Below are positions 33,732 through 45,614 of a DNA stretch of 64,000 nt, in pieces. Under the pieces are notes generated by a model, which worked only from the letters and a program-made list of their open reading frames with translations, was not told the origin of the DNA and made no database searches. Position 1 is the stretch's first letter, and the number at the start of each line of letters is the position of its first letter. Origin of the DNA: Gonocerus acuteangulatus (lineage: Eukaryota > Arthropoda > Insecta > Hemiptera > Coreidae); assembly GCA_946811695.1 (NCBI GenBank), contig OX328127.1:45642611-45706610 (forward strand), in the 5' to 3' direction. The translations under genes were made by a program, and so were the position numbers.

Positions 33732-33785
<54 letters not shown>
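33732..33785. repeat. (TA)n microsatellite
   Basis: About 27 TA units. Sequence after it (33786-33930) matches internal blocks of Helentron-like subfamily 1 (TTTTCTTAAATATCTCGAAA). Confidence 0.95.
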
Positions 33786-33788
<3 letters not shown>

Positions 33789-36479
33789 GGCTCTTCGTAT
33801 ATTTTCTTAAATATCTCGAAAACGTTTGGAAATCGTTGGAGGTGATCATTCGAAAGTTTACCAAATTCTCTACAAAGAACGTTCTAAAGTAATTTTCGAT
33901 GGGAGGATGTAAATTGGAGATATAACTGGTAAAAGAAACGAATGTGTTAGTTTCGTTGCTTTGTGTTGGTTCATGGTTTTTGACTTCAACAACTTTATTT
34001 TATTGTTTTTTTTTTTTTATTATTTCTTTTAGCAGTAATATTAATTTAGCACTAAAACAAGATCCGTAAAACGAGAAACAATTATTGGTTGTTTGTAATC
34101 GAGCATTCCGAGCTAAATTCAAAGAGGCTAAATGCGTAATTTACGATAGGAATTTACTATTATACGCACGTACTGTAGTAAACGTTACTAGTCGGAGTAT
34201 ATGTTTACGTTTTTATAAATTATTAGCTATATATATTCCAAACTTTCCAAATAACAGTAGGGATTAGAACGTTATGGAAACCAGCTCACGTCACTTAGTA
34301 AGTCAGTCAAGTTCTCGAGCAGGGAATTGTTTCATGTTTGTCAATTAGGTAGACTTTCAAACTAAATATTGTAGCTTTTCGGAACTTCTTCATTCGTTAT
34401 AAAATGTTTCAGACAGCACAATAACCTGACCGTACCCTACGACTTACTGACAGAAGGTACCCCATGCATTAGTGCAATACTCTGACATATAAAAAACATT
34501 CAGTTATACTCCAAAATGTAATTTAATAAATTCTATCTCTTTGAATATATATATATTTGTTCTATTCTATTTTTTAATTGTATGTATTTCATTTCTTTTC
34601 TTATATTTTATTTTGTTAGAGCTTTATTATTTTTGCATATTATTAGTTTTCATCGTATATTTTTTTATTTTAATTCGTTATATGTATTTTTATATATATT
34701 TTTCACCTTTTGAATGTTAAAAAGTTGCAGAACTCTATAATTATAAAAATAAGTAGCAAATGTAAATGAGTAATGTCTATGCTTAGGGGGTTGTTCCTTT
34801 CTTTTACATCTCTTACTTGAAGCCTATGTCTGGTATTAACGCAAAAGTTTACTTTTTATTATAAGTGAAGGTGATAATGCTTCTTTGGCATATTACTACT
34901 GAGCCGAAGTCAAACACACTTCTTGTACTTGTAATCAATAAACTGGTAAGTATTTGGGTGTGGTTTACGCCAATTTCGGTTAGAAATTGAGGAAATCTAA
35001 AAATAATTTTTATCTAATAAAGCGGTATTCGAGGTACGAAAATAAACAAGAATAAACAACCAGATAAAAAGTGAGATATGACCATAATCTAATCCCTTAT
35101 CGCATAAACGCACGTTCTAACCCTGAATTCATGACAACGCAAGCTGGTTTTTCATAGTAAAGATTGTAAAAATATGATTTTTAGAAAAAAATAATAGTTC
35201 ATTCAAGCCTTTTCATTTTTCTCTACCAACATGATAGATACGCCATTTTTACGATTGACTGATAATCATAGTAAAGATTACTAGTTCGTTAGAAGTAAAG
35301 ATTATTAGAAATAAAAATCCGATTCACAGGAACTATCTCATCATAGAGCGTTTCTTGTGCCTAGTTTCAAAAGGAATGCCTGAAATAAATATAGTTATAA
35401 TCTTCCTTGTCTAGTCCCTCCCTATACAACTCTGTCCTCCTAAATTTAGCAGTTTATACTTAGTAGTCTTACGTCTTCCATCGTATATCATATCTCCCTT
35501 CTAGTACGTAAGGGTAGAATAAGGTGTTGTTTTAAGTCCACCTCCAATCCGTTGGGCCTGGAGCTCTCTCTGTACATACTAATAAATTTTGAAGGAAAAA
35601 AAAAAAAAATGAGACCAAACAACTTCTCAATCTCATCGGTCTATTATCTATTTTCTAGACACCATATGTCTTGCGATTTTCTCTCTCTATTCTCCGAGTT
35701 TGTATGAGATTTGCTGGAGAAGGCCCCGTCGGAGGGTCGATGACTCTGATCCATTCACCTGAAACCCGTTCAACCCATTCTCTCTGTTACGGTACGGGTT
35801 CCTCTTTCTGCAGTTCTCACGCTTTTTATAGATCTTCCTAATCCATTTTCATCCAAGGTGCATTCAGCTACATGCACCCGTTCGATACAAGTAACCGGGT
35901 AAGGAAGCATGGAAAAGACTGAAAAAACAGACAAGTAACTATTTGCTTTTATTGTCTTTACTTGTAGCACAGATGAATCAACGTAGCAATTATTATTTTA
36001 TGTAAAGTTGTATTGAATTTCATACAATATCTTAGGTATTTATAAAGCAAATGCATAACAAAAAAAAACAAAAAAAAAAAAAAAAAAAACTTAAGTCTTC
36101 ATTGATTAGACCGTTAATTTGGATTTTATGCCTGAATTTATTTTATACACTATTTAATAGGCTTTCCAATCTTCTAAACCACATTTTCGCAAATGTTTTC
36201 GAGGCACTCCAGAAAATGGACGAAAGTCCACAACTGCTCATGTCTGTCGGAAAAATGTTTTCTTCTTAGTACCTTCTCAGAGCACTACAGAGTTACCTTT
36301 TATACAGATAGTTGAGGTTGACGTTAAAGAATATTGTCTGCGTCTAAATTATTATGCACTTTCAACAAATTATTGACACTTCAAGCTGAAAAACGATGAC
36401 GGAAGTGTAACATTCAAAGAAATTGACTGATTGTCCATTATAAGTCAATTTATAAATAATTTACTTGTTTATAATTCTT
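33786..36479. other. Gene-free stretch with decayed Helentron-like pieces
   Basis: 33786-33930 is subfamily 1 interior. 35310-35400 carries a plus-orientation 5' end (ATCCGATTCACAGGAACTAT then CATAGAGCGTTTCTTGTGCC). The rest is very AT-rich with no supported gene. Confidence 0.5.
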
Positions 36480-36960
36480 TTATAAAGTAATTAATTATTA
36501 ACTGACCCTTAGCTCAACTTTAGCTCGAAAAAGACGAAAGGTCACTAATACTATACACTTTTTATTTAACTTCCTTACATGTTTCGCACTATTTTGGTGC
36601 CTCTTCAGGGGAATATGCTTATACTCATACAATGCTTTAAGAAAAAATACTCTTAAAACACAACTTCAGCCTCAACTTCAGGAGCAGAACCTTCCAATAC
36701 TCACTGGTCATTGACTGAACGAATCCAATATGATTCGATATGATAATATATTGGATTCGTTTAGTCAATGACCAGTCTAGAAGTGGCCCTACTAGTGGAA
36801 GGTTCTCCTCCTGAAGCTGTTTAAACCATATTTCCGCGAAGAGGCGCCAAAATGGTGCGAAACATGTAGGGAAGAGAAATAAAAAATGTGAAAGTGTATG
36901 CTGTAGTATTATTGACCTTGCGCCTTTTTCGACAATTCGCTGAGTTTATAAAGTAATTTC
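36480..36960. repeat. Head-to-head Penelope-type termini forming an inverted repeat
   Basis: The left half (minus) and right half (plus) each carry a terminus reading GAAGAGGCRCCAAAATRGTGCGAAACATGTA, here split as GAAGAGGC..GTGCGAAAC, followed by GGAAG and AATAAA-rich sequence. Between them a strong palindrome (36705-36774, TGGTCATTGACTRAACGAAT on both arms) makes the whole block foldable. Such (CT)GAAGA-stem-GAAAC motifs occur in terminal repeats of Penelope-like elements. No RT is present here. Confidence 0.65.
36581..36608 (-). ncRNA. Hammerhead-ribozyme-like core in a Penelope terminus
   Basis: Minus strand: CTGAAGAG, then stem GCAC-CAAAATA-GTGC, then GAAAC. This matches the CUGANGA-stem II-GAAA core of hammerhead ribozymes reported in Penelope-like elements. 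Stem III and the cleavage triplet are not clear, so activity is unproven. A companion motif lies at 36837-36863 on the plus strand with stem GCGCC/GGTGC. Confidence 0.4.
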
Positions 36961-37276
36961 GTTTGTGGCTCCAGATTGACAAATAATTATTGCTCTGGAA
37001 TAAATAAATAGTAATTCCAACAAAACTATCTTCAGAAAAATTACACACATAAGAATTTCAAGGTTTGCAAAACAATATATTCGCAATTAAATAACAAAAC
37101 GCCCGTCACAGTTTTTTTTATTTTCTAACAATAATTTATTCAATGTTTTAAATTATTTCTTTCGGTATATTATATGAATGTTTTTTCATGAGTGCAACTT
37201 CGATAGCAACGTTCCTTTATAAAGTACTGATAAGAATGTGAGGATTCTTCAAGCTAATAGACAAATATATCTGTAG

Positions 37277-37385
37277 GAGTATTTATAGATTATCCGGTAT
37301 TGGTTCATTGTACTCGGCCAAGAGCTGCTATTGATCGGGAGCTCATCGTTGAATTAGTAGAGGTGTTTGATCACCCAGCTCGAAG
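37277..37385 (+). CDS. Possible isolated host exon
   Basis: 109 bp open in one frame with unusually balanced composition, between AT-rich flanks. It is bounded by an acceptor-like TATATATCTGTAG before it and a donor-like AAG|GTAAAT after it. It would encode VFIDYPVLVHCTRPRAAIDR and then ELIVELVEVFDHPAR. I do not recognise the protein. It could be an internal exon of a gene extending outside the window or a chance open frame; I put it at about one in four. Confidence 0.25.
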
Positions 37386-38407
37386 GTAAATATCTTTATG
37401 TTTATTTAGGTTCTATTCCTTCTTGAGGAAATATTATGATTATATCTTCAATATAATCTCTTTGTTTATTTAAACAATATTAAAAATAGGTAGCAGATGA
37501 AAATAGACCGTTTCGCAGGAGCTGCGTAAATCAGGCGCATTCGCAAGCATTTCAATGTACCTACTTAAAACGTTTTGAACTTTTAAAAAAAATATTTTTG
37601 TGTCTGTTAACACTAACATTTCGATAGTACTAACATTTTTTTCCGCGAAAAATGATATGTAGCATCCCCATAAAAAAGGGATAACCATTTCGTCGATCAG
37701 CAAAATCTGCAGGAGGAGGGGGGGGGGGTAGATCACTTCAGGCAAATTAGTTATATGCCCTAACGGTCACAATTGGTTTTGTATTGCAACAAAACTCGGT
37801 ATACATCGTACTCGAAAGTAGGGAAAAATTAAGCAAAATCGAACGATTAGGAATTCCTGTTTATTCCAGTATCAAACTAATAATTTGCCGATGACGGGCG
37901 TCGTATTTACTTCCTTTCAACGAACCTCAGTTGATATCACGCCCAACTTATGAGGAACATAAGTGGGGAAAAATAATAATAGGTCCTTATAGGACCTAAA
38001 ATTATGTTTTACTACTATACATTTTGTTAAAAAAGATATATTCCAGGGACGATTTCTTGAAATATATTCTGAAACATTTTTATTAAAACGAATTCACTCG
38101 TGCCTAGCACGGAATACAGACTATAGTGGGAGGAGATGAGGCATAAAGTCAAGTCATGGCTGACAGTCATAGCCTTGTTCGAGGAACCTTCACAGAACAC
38201 GTCAGAGGTATCATCACTCTCAGATAAGGAGAACAGGAAAACCCTGAAGGGAAGCGACGTATTTAGGGTTACTTCCAACGGGGAAAAGACAAGACTTTTT
38301 AGAAAAAAACTGGTTCTAAACCATCTAAAGACCGACACGCAAACGTTAGTTCACGCCATATACCTGAGGGATGTGCTTAAGGTTAAATATACCAATTGAA
38401 TAAACAT
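37386..38407. other. Gene-free stretch
   Basis: AT-rich with a G-run near 37715-37727. An 87-codon plus frame at 38136-38399 has a reasonably balanced, charged composition but no motif, start context or neighbours that support it. I leave it uncalled. Confidence 0.45.
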
Positions 38408-38530
38408 AAAAGTCCAATTCTCAGGAACTGCGTCATCATAGCGCGCTTCCATAACATTCTTATGCCTAGTGTTAAAGCGAAGGCCTCGAATAAATGTAAC
38501 TAATATTTTGGGAAAATGAAAACACCTACT
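38408..38530 (+). mobile_element. Helentron-like 5' end fragment, subfamily 1
   Basis: AAAAGTCCAATTCTCAGGAA then CTGCGTCATCATAGCGCGCT and TCC, continuing with CTTATGCCTAGTGTTAAAGC, parallels the 5' end at 55773. No matching 3' end follows in the same orientation. Confidence 0.65.
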
Positions 38531-38918
38531 CCAATGAAATCCTGAAGAAGAGTTAAATTTTAGACACCACTAACTTACAGTAGCGGAAATTGGTCTATCG
38601 GCCTCTTCGACTTCCGCTCGGAAAGATCTACGACAACCAACCAAAAATTATTTGACAAAGAAGCAATCCTACGAAACTGTTTGGAATTATTATAAAGCAG
38701 GTAGGTGGTACAGTGTTGTTGTCAAAGTTTTCGCCTTGTATGTAAAACATGACAAGGTCAAAAATAGGACTCTCTATACAACACTATGTACAAGGAATTT
38801 CCCTCATACAAAGCCTTTGTAAGGTAAAGGCATTTCTGGAACACGGTCCTTCCATTATAGTTACTTTACTCGGTCTTCTTGCCATAGTTAGGTCCTTTAT
38901 ACGGTGGGAGCTGTCGTT

Positions 38919-39080
38919 TTAGCGCGGTTCCTCCCTCCCCCATAGGGAGGAACCCCGCTTATAAGGTTGATACAATGAAACAATCCGGAAGTGCCGACTA
39001 GAAAATTTTGCGTTTCAGAACCCCTAGAAACCGAAAATAACGGTGGTTCAAATTTGTATATATATATATATATATGTATA

Positions 39081-39123
<43 letters not shown>

Positions 39124-40425
39124 CTGTTCGCTCTCTAAATAGAAGACGAATGGTCCGATTTTGATGAAATTTGGTACAAAAATCTGTCGTCCAATTTGAA
39201 AGGTCAAGTTCGTTAACCAGCAAAATCCGCCCACTGGAAGATGGCGTTTGGGGCGAAATTCGCGCAGAAAAAATCTTAACGCTTACGTTTTTGAGTTCAT
39301 AAGCTTGTAAGTACTCGTTTTATAGGCTTCTTGGGCTAGAAAAACGAATGAAACCATTTTCAAGGCGATAGCTTTAACCGTTTTCGAGAAAATTGGAAAA
39401 ATAGTTTTTGAATACCGTTTTTGGTTTGGGTACTTAGAATCATGGGATTCAGTTGAAACATTTTCTGCATGTTCTACTTTCATTAAAACTAATATGTTGA
39501 AATTTTGGTTACGTTTGGAGTTAAGGAAGGGTTAGAATAAAATATTTTATTAACAGACATAAAAAGTTTTGGTAACTTTGTATATTTTCTTTAATATCTC
39601 GAAAAAGGTTAAGAATTTGGTAAACGAAAGAATACCATTAGAAAGCTTACTAAATGCTCTACAAAAAAGGTTCTGATGAAAGTTTTGATTAGGCGATGTC
39701 AATCGGAGAAATAAGTGCTTAAAACATTAAAGTAATTGATTTTGCTTATTCGAACTGTTCTTTTTGTCTGTTTTTATTCCTTGTTATTTTTTAATTGCTT
39801 ATATTTGGATAATGTATTTTACAATAAAACAGATTAGGCAAAATAAGAAAAACAATTCATTGTTAGAAATATAGCTTGCCAAGAGAAAAAGATTCGTTGA
39901 CGTCTTTTGAATATTTTCAATTGCCTTTATGCTGTTGGTTTTTTTATTTTATTTTTTAATTGATTTTATCTGTAGAATTATTACTATAGTAAAAGAACAC
40001 AGGAATGTGTGAAAATATTTGATATTTTCCAATTCTTTGAAACGTATGAAATGAAGTATCGGTAGAAGAGGATTCTAGGGTCTTGCGGACCCTAGGGTCT
40101 TGGCTCCCAGGTATAGCCATAAAACCCTTTGAACAAAGGCCCAGGAAAATATTATCTGTTTCTATTCTATGCTTTTCAAATGAGAATAGGGATATGAAAA
40201 GGAACCGGGGTCTCCCGTGGTCTAATGGCTAGCGCCTTGGATTCATAAGCAGGAGATGGTGGGTTCGATTCCCAACCTCCGGCAGGAATTTTATCATCCC
40301 ACGGCTCGCTGGTGAAATTCCTCGCTACACCCTGGATGTCGGCGCTAATGACCTAGATGTAGATGTGTCGTAAAAAAAAAAAAACTGGAACCGCGCTAAG
40401 ATCACGCAGTTCCTGCGAGTCGGAC
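38919..40425 (-). mobile_element. Helentron-like element, subfamily 1, complete
   Basis: About 1.5 kb. 3' end at the left: CTAA preceded on the minus strand by a hairpin GGTTCCTCCC..GGGAGGAACC (38925-38952 region). 5' end at the right: GTCCGACTCGCAGGAACTGC then GTGATCTTAGCGCGGTTCC (40387-40425). The TTAGCGCGGTTCC block near the 5' end is the inverted copy of the 3' tip, that is, asymmetric terminal inverted repeats. A (TA)n tract lies at about 39057-39119. Flanks are T-runs on both sides. It carries no Rep/helicase and is split near its 5' end by a SINE. Confidence 0.82.
40207..40386 (+). mobile_element. tRNA-derived SINE, family 1, nested in Helentron-like element
   Basis: Head TCTCCCGTGGTCTAATGGCT, box B GGGTTCGATTCCC, body with GGATGTCGGCGCTAATGAC and an A-tail. 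GGAACC flanks it on both sides (40201-40206 and 40387-40392), giving a short duplication within the 5' subterminal block of the Helentron-like host. Confidence 0.88.
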
Positions 40426-41114
40426 TTTTTTTATTGGACTTTTAGATAAGAACATATTTTGACAGGTCTATGTGTTTATATGTTTGTAATTTTATTTCGC
40501 TAGGAGGTCAAAGCTCGTCCGCAACGCCCTAATCTTTAAAAACCATATATTTGTTGTTCAACATACTGAGAGCCTGACAGCAAAAGATACTCCTTGGTTA
40601 AAGCTGGAATTTTCTTACTTCAATTGCCCTTGAAGTGGCGTCATGTAAACGTGAAACAGGTAGAGCGTTCGGAATAAACGATTATAGAAGAATAGTGTAT
40701 TGTTAGCGTGTTTACGTGTTTTCACTTTCTGCCATGTTAAAACAACAAATATGTGTATTTATATTTTAAGATCGACTCACAGAAGCTGTTTCATCTTTTT
40801 TTCCCATAAAATGATCATCTCTTTAATTTGGAAAGCATAGAATAAAAATCCTCCGTATTTTCACTCCAGTGGATACCAACACTTCCCAAAACTCTGGGAA
40901 CGTTTTCATATCGAAATTTACGGATAAACTTATCTTGTAGAAAATGTATTAGGCTTCCGAAGATTTCTGTCCATTTATGACAATTTCTGAAACATTTTCT
41001 AATTATGAACAAAATATTCGAAAATTCTAGAAATGCTTGTAAAAATATTTATTTTTCTTACTAGGTACTTCCTTTTTACCAAGGTAATTAAAATGTATAT
41101 AACTGAGTTTGCAA
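40426..41114. other. Gene-free stretch
   Basis: A decayed plus-orientation Helentron-like 5' end is likely near 40768-40800 (GATCGACTCACAGAAGCTGT). Nothing else supported. Confidence 0.4.
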
Positions 41115-41305
41115 AAATATGGAACATGGTTTCTGACCGTGATCTATTGTTTAAGGAGATGGGGGTTCGAGTCCCACCTGCTGCAGGGATTTTATCATTT
41201 CAGGGCCCGTTGAGAAGATTCCCTGCTACATCATGGATATTTAGGAAGGGTGTTACCCAGTAATTGCCTAGATGTCGGTAAGTCGGAAACAAATAAATAA
41301 AATAT
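41115..41305 (+). mobile_element. Diverged SINE, family 1
   Basis: GGGTTCGAGTCCCACC box B, GCAGGGATTTTATCATTTCA and GGGCCCGTTGAGAAGATTCC follow the family order, ending in an ATAAATAAAATA tail. The box A region is badly diverged. Confidence 0.75.
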
Positions 41306-42416
41306 AAATATATGGAACATAACAAGAATGATTGGCACCCCTCCATCGTTTATGGGAACTCAAAACCAAAATAATTAGTTCTCCTTATATTATGGTTAAT
41401 GATGTCACCATTAAAAAGGTTTAATTTGTATCGCCATGTTATTTAATGTACAAAAAATGTAATTGGAATTATAATAATAATAATTTTAAAAAAAGAAAGT
41501 AAGCGCTACAATTTTATCTAATCAAATTTCAACGAAAAATTCGCGTTAATCTAAATTTAGTAATTTTATACTCCAGAAAACTTATTTAAATTATTATTAA
41601 TTATCCCGTGTTTTTACGAGATTGAGCTTAATTGACTGCACTCACTGATCCTACATTAAGACTTGAATTAACACTCCTTGTAAGTGTTCCTTCGGTATTT
41701 CCACAGGACACTTGACGTAGATAGTGAAATGGAGTTTTCCCTATAGGCATGTCATACCTCTGTAGAGTACCAGAGCCGGTATCTCTACTGACTCACCAAC
41801 AGGGTACACCAATGTAGTCAGTTGGTTGTAGTCAATTACAGATTTCCTCCTTCTTTATTGTATTCCCTTCCTGGTTTTCCCCATCACTCATCAATGGGAA
41901 CTGTCAATGTTAAATTTAGGGTTAGTTTATTTAATTTTTTGTTTCATATTATTTTTAACTAGGCATGACACAGAAATCCTACTATGAGACATACATAATA
42001 AGTTTCGTTACATCTGATACACCAAGAATTAACAGTTGTTCTTCTGTATTATGGCAACTGCCGAAGACCCGACCCCTTTAAAAACCTATGCGTTCCTCTT
42101 CATTTCCTGAGAAAGTGTCCTTAGTTCTTCCTTTTCATGTAGACGGCACTACAATGCCAAACGTGAATTACAAAAGGTTTCGCGAATGAAGAATGCTGCT
42201 CATCTTGAAATGTATTGCACTTCGGATTGATCACCTTTTTGATCAAATTGATCTACAATAGAAAATATGATCATAATCTGAGATACAAAGAAGATACCTT
42301 TAATTTAGAGAGCTTATAATAACCCTGAATCTTTAAATATCAGACATTTTATAATAATTTTTAAAATGTCTTAAAGCTTTATTTTATGCTCTAGATGGCA
42401 TGAGCAATATGAACAC
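41306..42416. other. Stretch without recognisable gene
   Basis: AT-rich, no supported features. Sequence just before 42417 may belong to the Penelope element. Confidence 0.45.
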
Positions 42417-42987
42417 ATGAAAAAAATCTTGCTTAACAATTTTATTTTAAAAGCAATGAAGATAACGAATGTAGAAAGGTTAAATAACATAAAACCTGTG
42501 ATATATCAAAAGTTCCTTGATAATTTCTTTAAAAAATTGATTAAAAAAATGTGGGCCTGCAACGAGGGAAAAATTAGAAAAAATGATAATATGATAGAAA
42601 GTGATAGAGAAATAAGAAATAGTAATGTAACAATAAAAAGGAAGAAGTACATAAAATGTACTTACATTAAAGGTTTAAGTGAGAAAATAGGGAGAGCATT
42701 AAAAGAATTTGAAGTAGAGGAAGTGGAAATTGCTTATAAACCGGTTAGCAAAGTCAAAAATATGTTTAATGACCTTAAGGACAAAATTAATTTGAAAAAA
42801 GAACTGATTTAGTATATCAAGTAGATTCCTTAAAATGCCCTGCAGTGTATATTGGCGAAACTGGCCAATAAATAGAAGACAGGTTCAAACAACATAAATA
42901 TGACGTAAGAAACGAAACAAAAAACCTAAACAAAACTGCATTAGTAGAACATACAATGGGTGATGGTCACATTTTAGCGCGGTTCTT

Positions 42988-43135
42988 TTAGCACTTTCCT
43001 CCGATGGAAAGTAGCTATTGAGGTTGCTCTCGTGACGGAATTTTTGAAAAATTTCTTTATATCTTTATCGATCCTACCTAGTAGACACCGAAAATGACCC
43101 CCGTTAAAATTTATATATATCTATCTATATCTATA

Positions 43136-43196
<61 letters not shown>

Positions 43197-44706
43197 TCTG
43201 TTAACACGATAGCGGCCAGAGTTTTTGTTTTTTCTTCACGAAACTTGGTATATAGCATTCAATTAGCAAACGATTGAACGAGTTCGTTAACCACCAAAGT
43301 CGGTCCACCGGAAGGGGGGGGGGGGGTTTACCCCGAACCCAAAACACTAATTTGACCATGCCAGCCGTAATATTGGTTATATTTCAACGAAACTTGGTAT
43401 TCGTAGTGTTAATCTAGAGAGAATAAACTAAATAGGTTCATTAGAAGGGGGGGTTTACTTCGGACCCACAATACCAATTTGCCACTACCAGCCGTGATTT
43501 TTGTTATATTTCGACGAAACTCGGTATTTGTAGTGGTAATCTACATGTATAAATGTGTTGTAAAAATAAACTAAATCGGTTCATTAGGAGGGGGGGTTTA
43601 CTCCGGACTCAAATTACTAATATACTCATACCGGTCGTAATTTCTGCTGTATTGTAACGAAACGCGTTATACGTCATGGGTAACTCATGGGAAAGAAGTG
43701 TTGTAAAAATGAGCTAAATCGGTCAATCGGAAAGGGGGGTTTACTTTGTAATATATTTCAATAGAATAGCCCACCAGACGTAGGTTCGCAAGGCCGCCGC
43801 AAGGAGCGCTATCTCTCACTAGAGGGCCTGTATCCTGTTCCTGCGTCAGATCAAAAGACGAAAATATGAAGTTTTTAGTATTTATTAATTAGTGTTGTAG
43901 GTACCATGTGTAAACATAACTCTGGAAGCAAATTAATAATTGAAAACTTACTCATTACAAAATTAATTAAATTAAATTTGGAAAACTGGGAACACTCTTG
44001 GACGATACTTACGGACAACAAATTACGGACTATAAAACCTACTGTCAAAGACTGGTCATCCAGTTCTCGAGCTAATAGAAGGGAGAAGGTTGTATTGGCT
44101 CGACTTAGCATTGGCCATTCAAGACTTACTCACAAATACTTAATGACAAGACAAGAGAGTCCATCGTGTGAAATTTGTAATTCAGACTTAACAATAAAAC
44201 ATATTCTAACAGACTGCATTAGACGACATGACTTAACCATCCCTTACATGTGTGAACTTCTCGGTGAAGGTAGCCAGTACATAGACAGTATCTTAACATA
44301 TCTACGAAATACAGGATTATACGATCTCATATGAAGACCTAGAAGATTCGTTGATGCAATCACATTTTTATTCCATGAAAAAGTGCATTACTTTTATGAC
44401 TTAAAGTTAAAGCTCTAATCATTTTTAAGCCTTTAATATATTTCATTTAAATCCATACATCCTGGATTCATAATAATATATAAATTTATAATCAATTCCT
44501 GATCTCTTAGAAGACTTAACTCAGTGTGTTTATAGTACAAAATACGAAACACAATAAATAAATAAATAAATACAAAATTAAAAGAGAACTATTCATGTTT
44601 TTATTTTATTTATCTAGGATATTTTAAGCAAATTGTTCTGGAAACCAGTCTACACAACCCAAATTCTGAGGAAAGTGCTTAGTTATGCAGTTCCTGCGTG
44701 ACGGAC
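42988..44706 (-). mobile_element. Helentron-like element, subfamily 2, inside Penelope
   Basis: 3' end at the left: on the minus strand the hairpin ACTTTCCATCGGAGGAAAGT-type block precedes GCTAA (TTAGCACTTTCCTCC at 42988-43002). A partial subfamily 1 tip (TTTTAGCGCGGTTC, 42972-42985) sits right beside it. 5' end at the right: GTCCGTCACGCAGGAACTGC then ATAACTAAGCACTTTCCTC. Inside are a (TA)n tract (43112-43196) and four diverged copies of a GGGTTTACTCC-containing unit of about 140 bp. Removing it joins GGTCACATT to TTTGATATGG, restoring Penelope reading. Confidence 0.85.
43966..44570 (+). mobile_element. 5'-truncated I-like fragment, family C, nested in Helentron-like element
   Basis: Target duplication TACAAAATTA (43956-43965 and 44571-44580) and an AATA-rich tail mark a young target-primed insertion of about 605 bp. 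It carries only the C-terminal end of ORF2: LTDNKLRTIKPTVKDWSSSS, RREKVVLARLSIGHSRLTHKY and the knuckle CEICNSDLTIKHILTDC, ending near 44334. The sister copy of the host element (47501-48770) lacks this insert, giving an empty site for comparison. Confidence 0.92.
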
Positions 44707-45528
44707 TTTTTGATATGGAGCAGTCAATAATTCTCCACAATGAGACTAAGAGGAGGAGAAGAAGGATTTTGGAAGCTTAATATATTACAAGTAGTGAGTG
44801 TGTAATAAAATTTAAAGCAGACGCCCAAAAAATTAACAAACATTACTCAGAAATTTTAAATAGAATTAAGAAATAATTTGTGATAATATTTTGTGATAAA
44901 AAGAAAAAACGTTTTATAAATGATTTTATATTTTGTGTTAATTTTAAAAAATGATGTAATAGTAATACACAAAAACATAAGAAAATGGTATGGTGTTTTA
45001 TTGGTTATTTTTATTGTTTTAATATTAAATTTAAAAAATAAATGGATTGTTATAAAAATGAGGATAGGCATAGATAAGTCCTATTAGATCATGAATGAGT
45101 CTTGACAATGTGGGAAATAAAAAAAGAAAATGGTGGGATTCGGAAGCTGCCTAGAGAATTGAAGTATGGTTTTAATATTTGTAATTGCCAGGATGACAAG
45201 GCCGGTACTGAAAAAGTTTTTCAAAAAGAGGTTGCTGGACTTTAGGTAAAAATAAAATAAAATTTGGACATAGGGTTAAATTATTATAAATTAGTTAGTA
45301 AGAGGGTTAAATTAAGATATTTGTAACACTTGCTTTATTTTATTTCTAGAAATGGAAAATGGCCTAAGGCCGAAACATTTAATGTACAAATAAATAAATG
45401 GATTTAAGGTCTGAGGAATTGATCACACCAAGTTAACCTTGAAATAAGACTGACCTCAGAATTGTTTCCTTTTTTTGGAGAAAAAAAGGATAATTTTTAA
45501 AAAAGACAATAAAATAAAATAAAAACTA

Positions 45529-45530
<2 letters not shown>

Positions 45531-45612
<82 letters not shown>
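45531..45612. repeat. (TA)n(CA)n microsatellite
   Basis: A compound array of about 20 TA units followed by about 20 CA units. Confidence 0.95.

Positions 45613-45614
<2 letters not shown>

Larger units (their letters stand above)
42417..45395 (+). pseudogene. Penelope-like element, C-terminal RT tail and GIY-YIG endonuclease, interrupted
   Basis: 42417-42812 encodes a Penelope-type segment containing YIKGLSEKIGRALKEF and YKPVSKVKNMF. A frameshift at about 42812 then leads to VYQVDSLKCPAVYIGETGQ (GIY-YIG endonuclease core) and TALVEHTMGDGH near 42960. A Helentron-like element interrupts here. After it, FDMEQSIILHNETKRRRRRI (about 44713-44780) continues the endonuclease C-terminus, ending with YITSSECVIKF and HYSEIL. 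A 3' terminus motif GGCCTAAGGCCGAAAC lies at about 45361-45376 and the tail near 45395. Penelope elements combine an RT with this nuclease; here the RT core is missing and the frame is broken. Confidence 0.85.

Noticed and set aside
38136..38399. 87-codon plus-strand open frame
   Set aside because: Balanced composition but no motif, splice context or homology that I can recognise; the opposite strand is open for a similar length.
42417..42812. 131-codon open frame as an independent small gene
   Set aside because: It is the Penelope C-terminal region and is followed by the GIY-YIG motif in another frame.
42417..44706. Adjacent subfamily 2 elements (42988-44706 and 47501-48770) as the two arms of one palindrome
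   Set aside because: They are inverted copies, but each has its own complete ends and a different flanking host element, so they are separate insertions.
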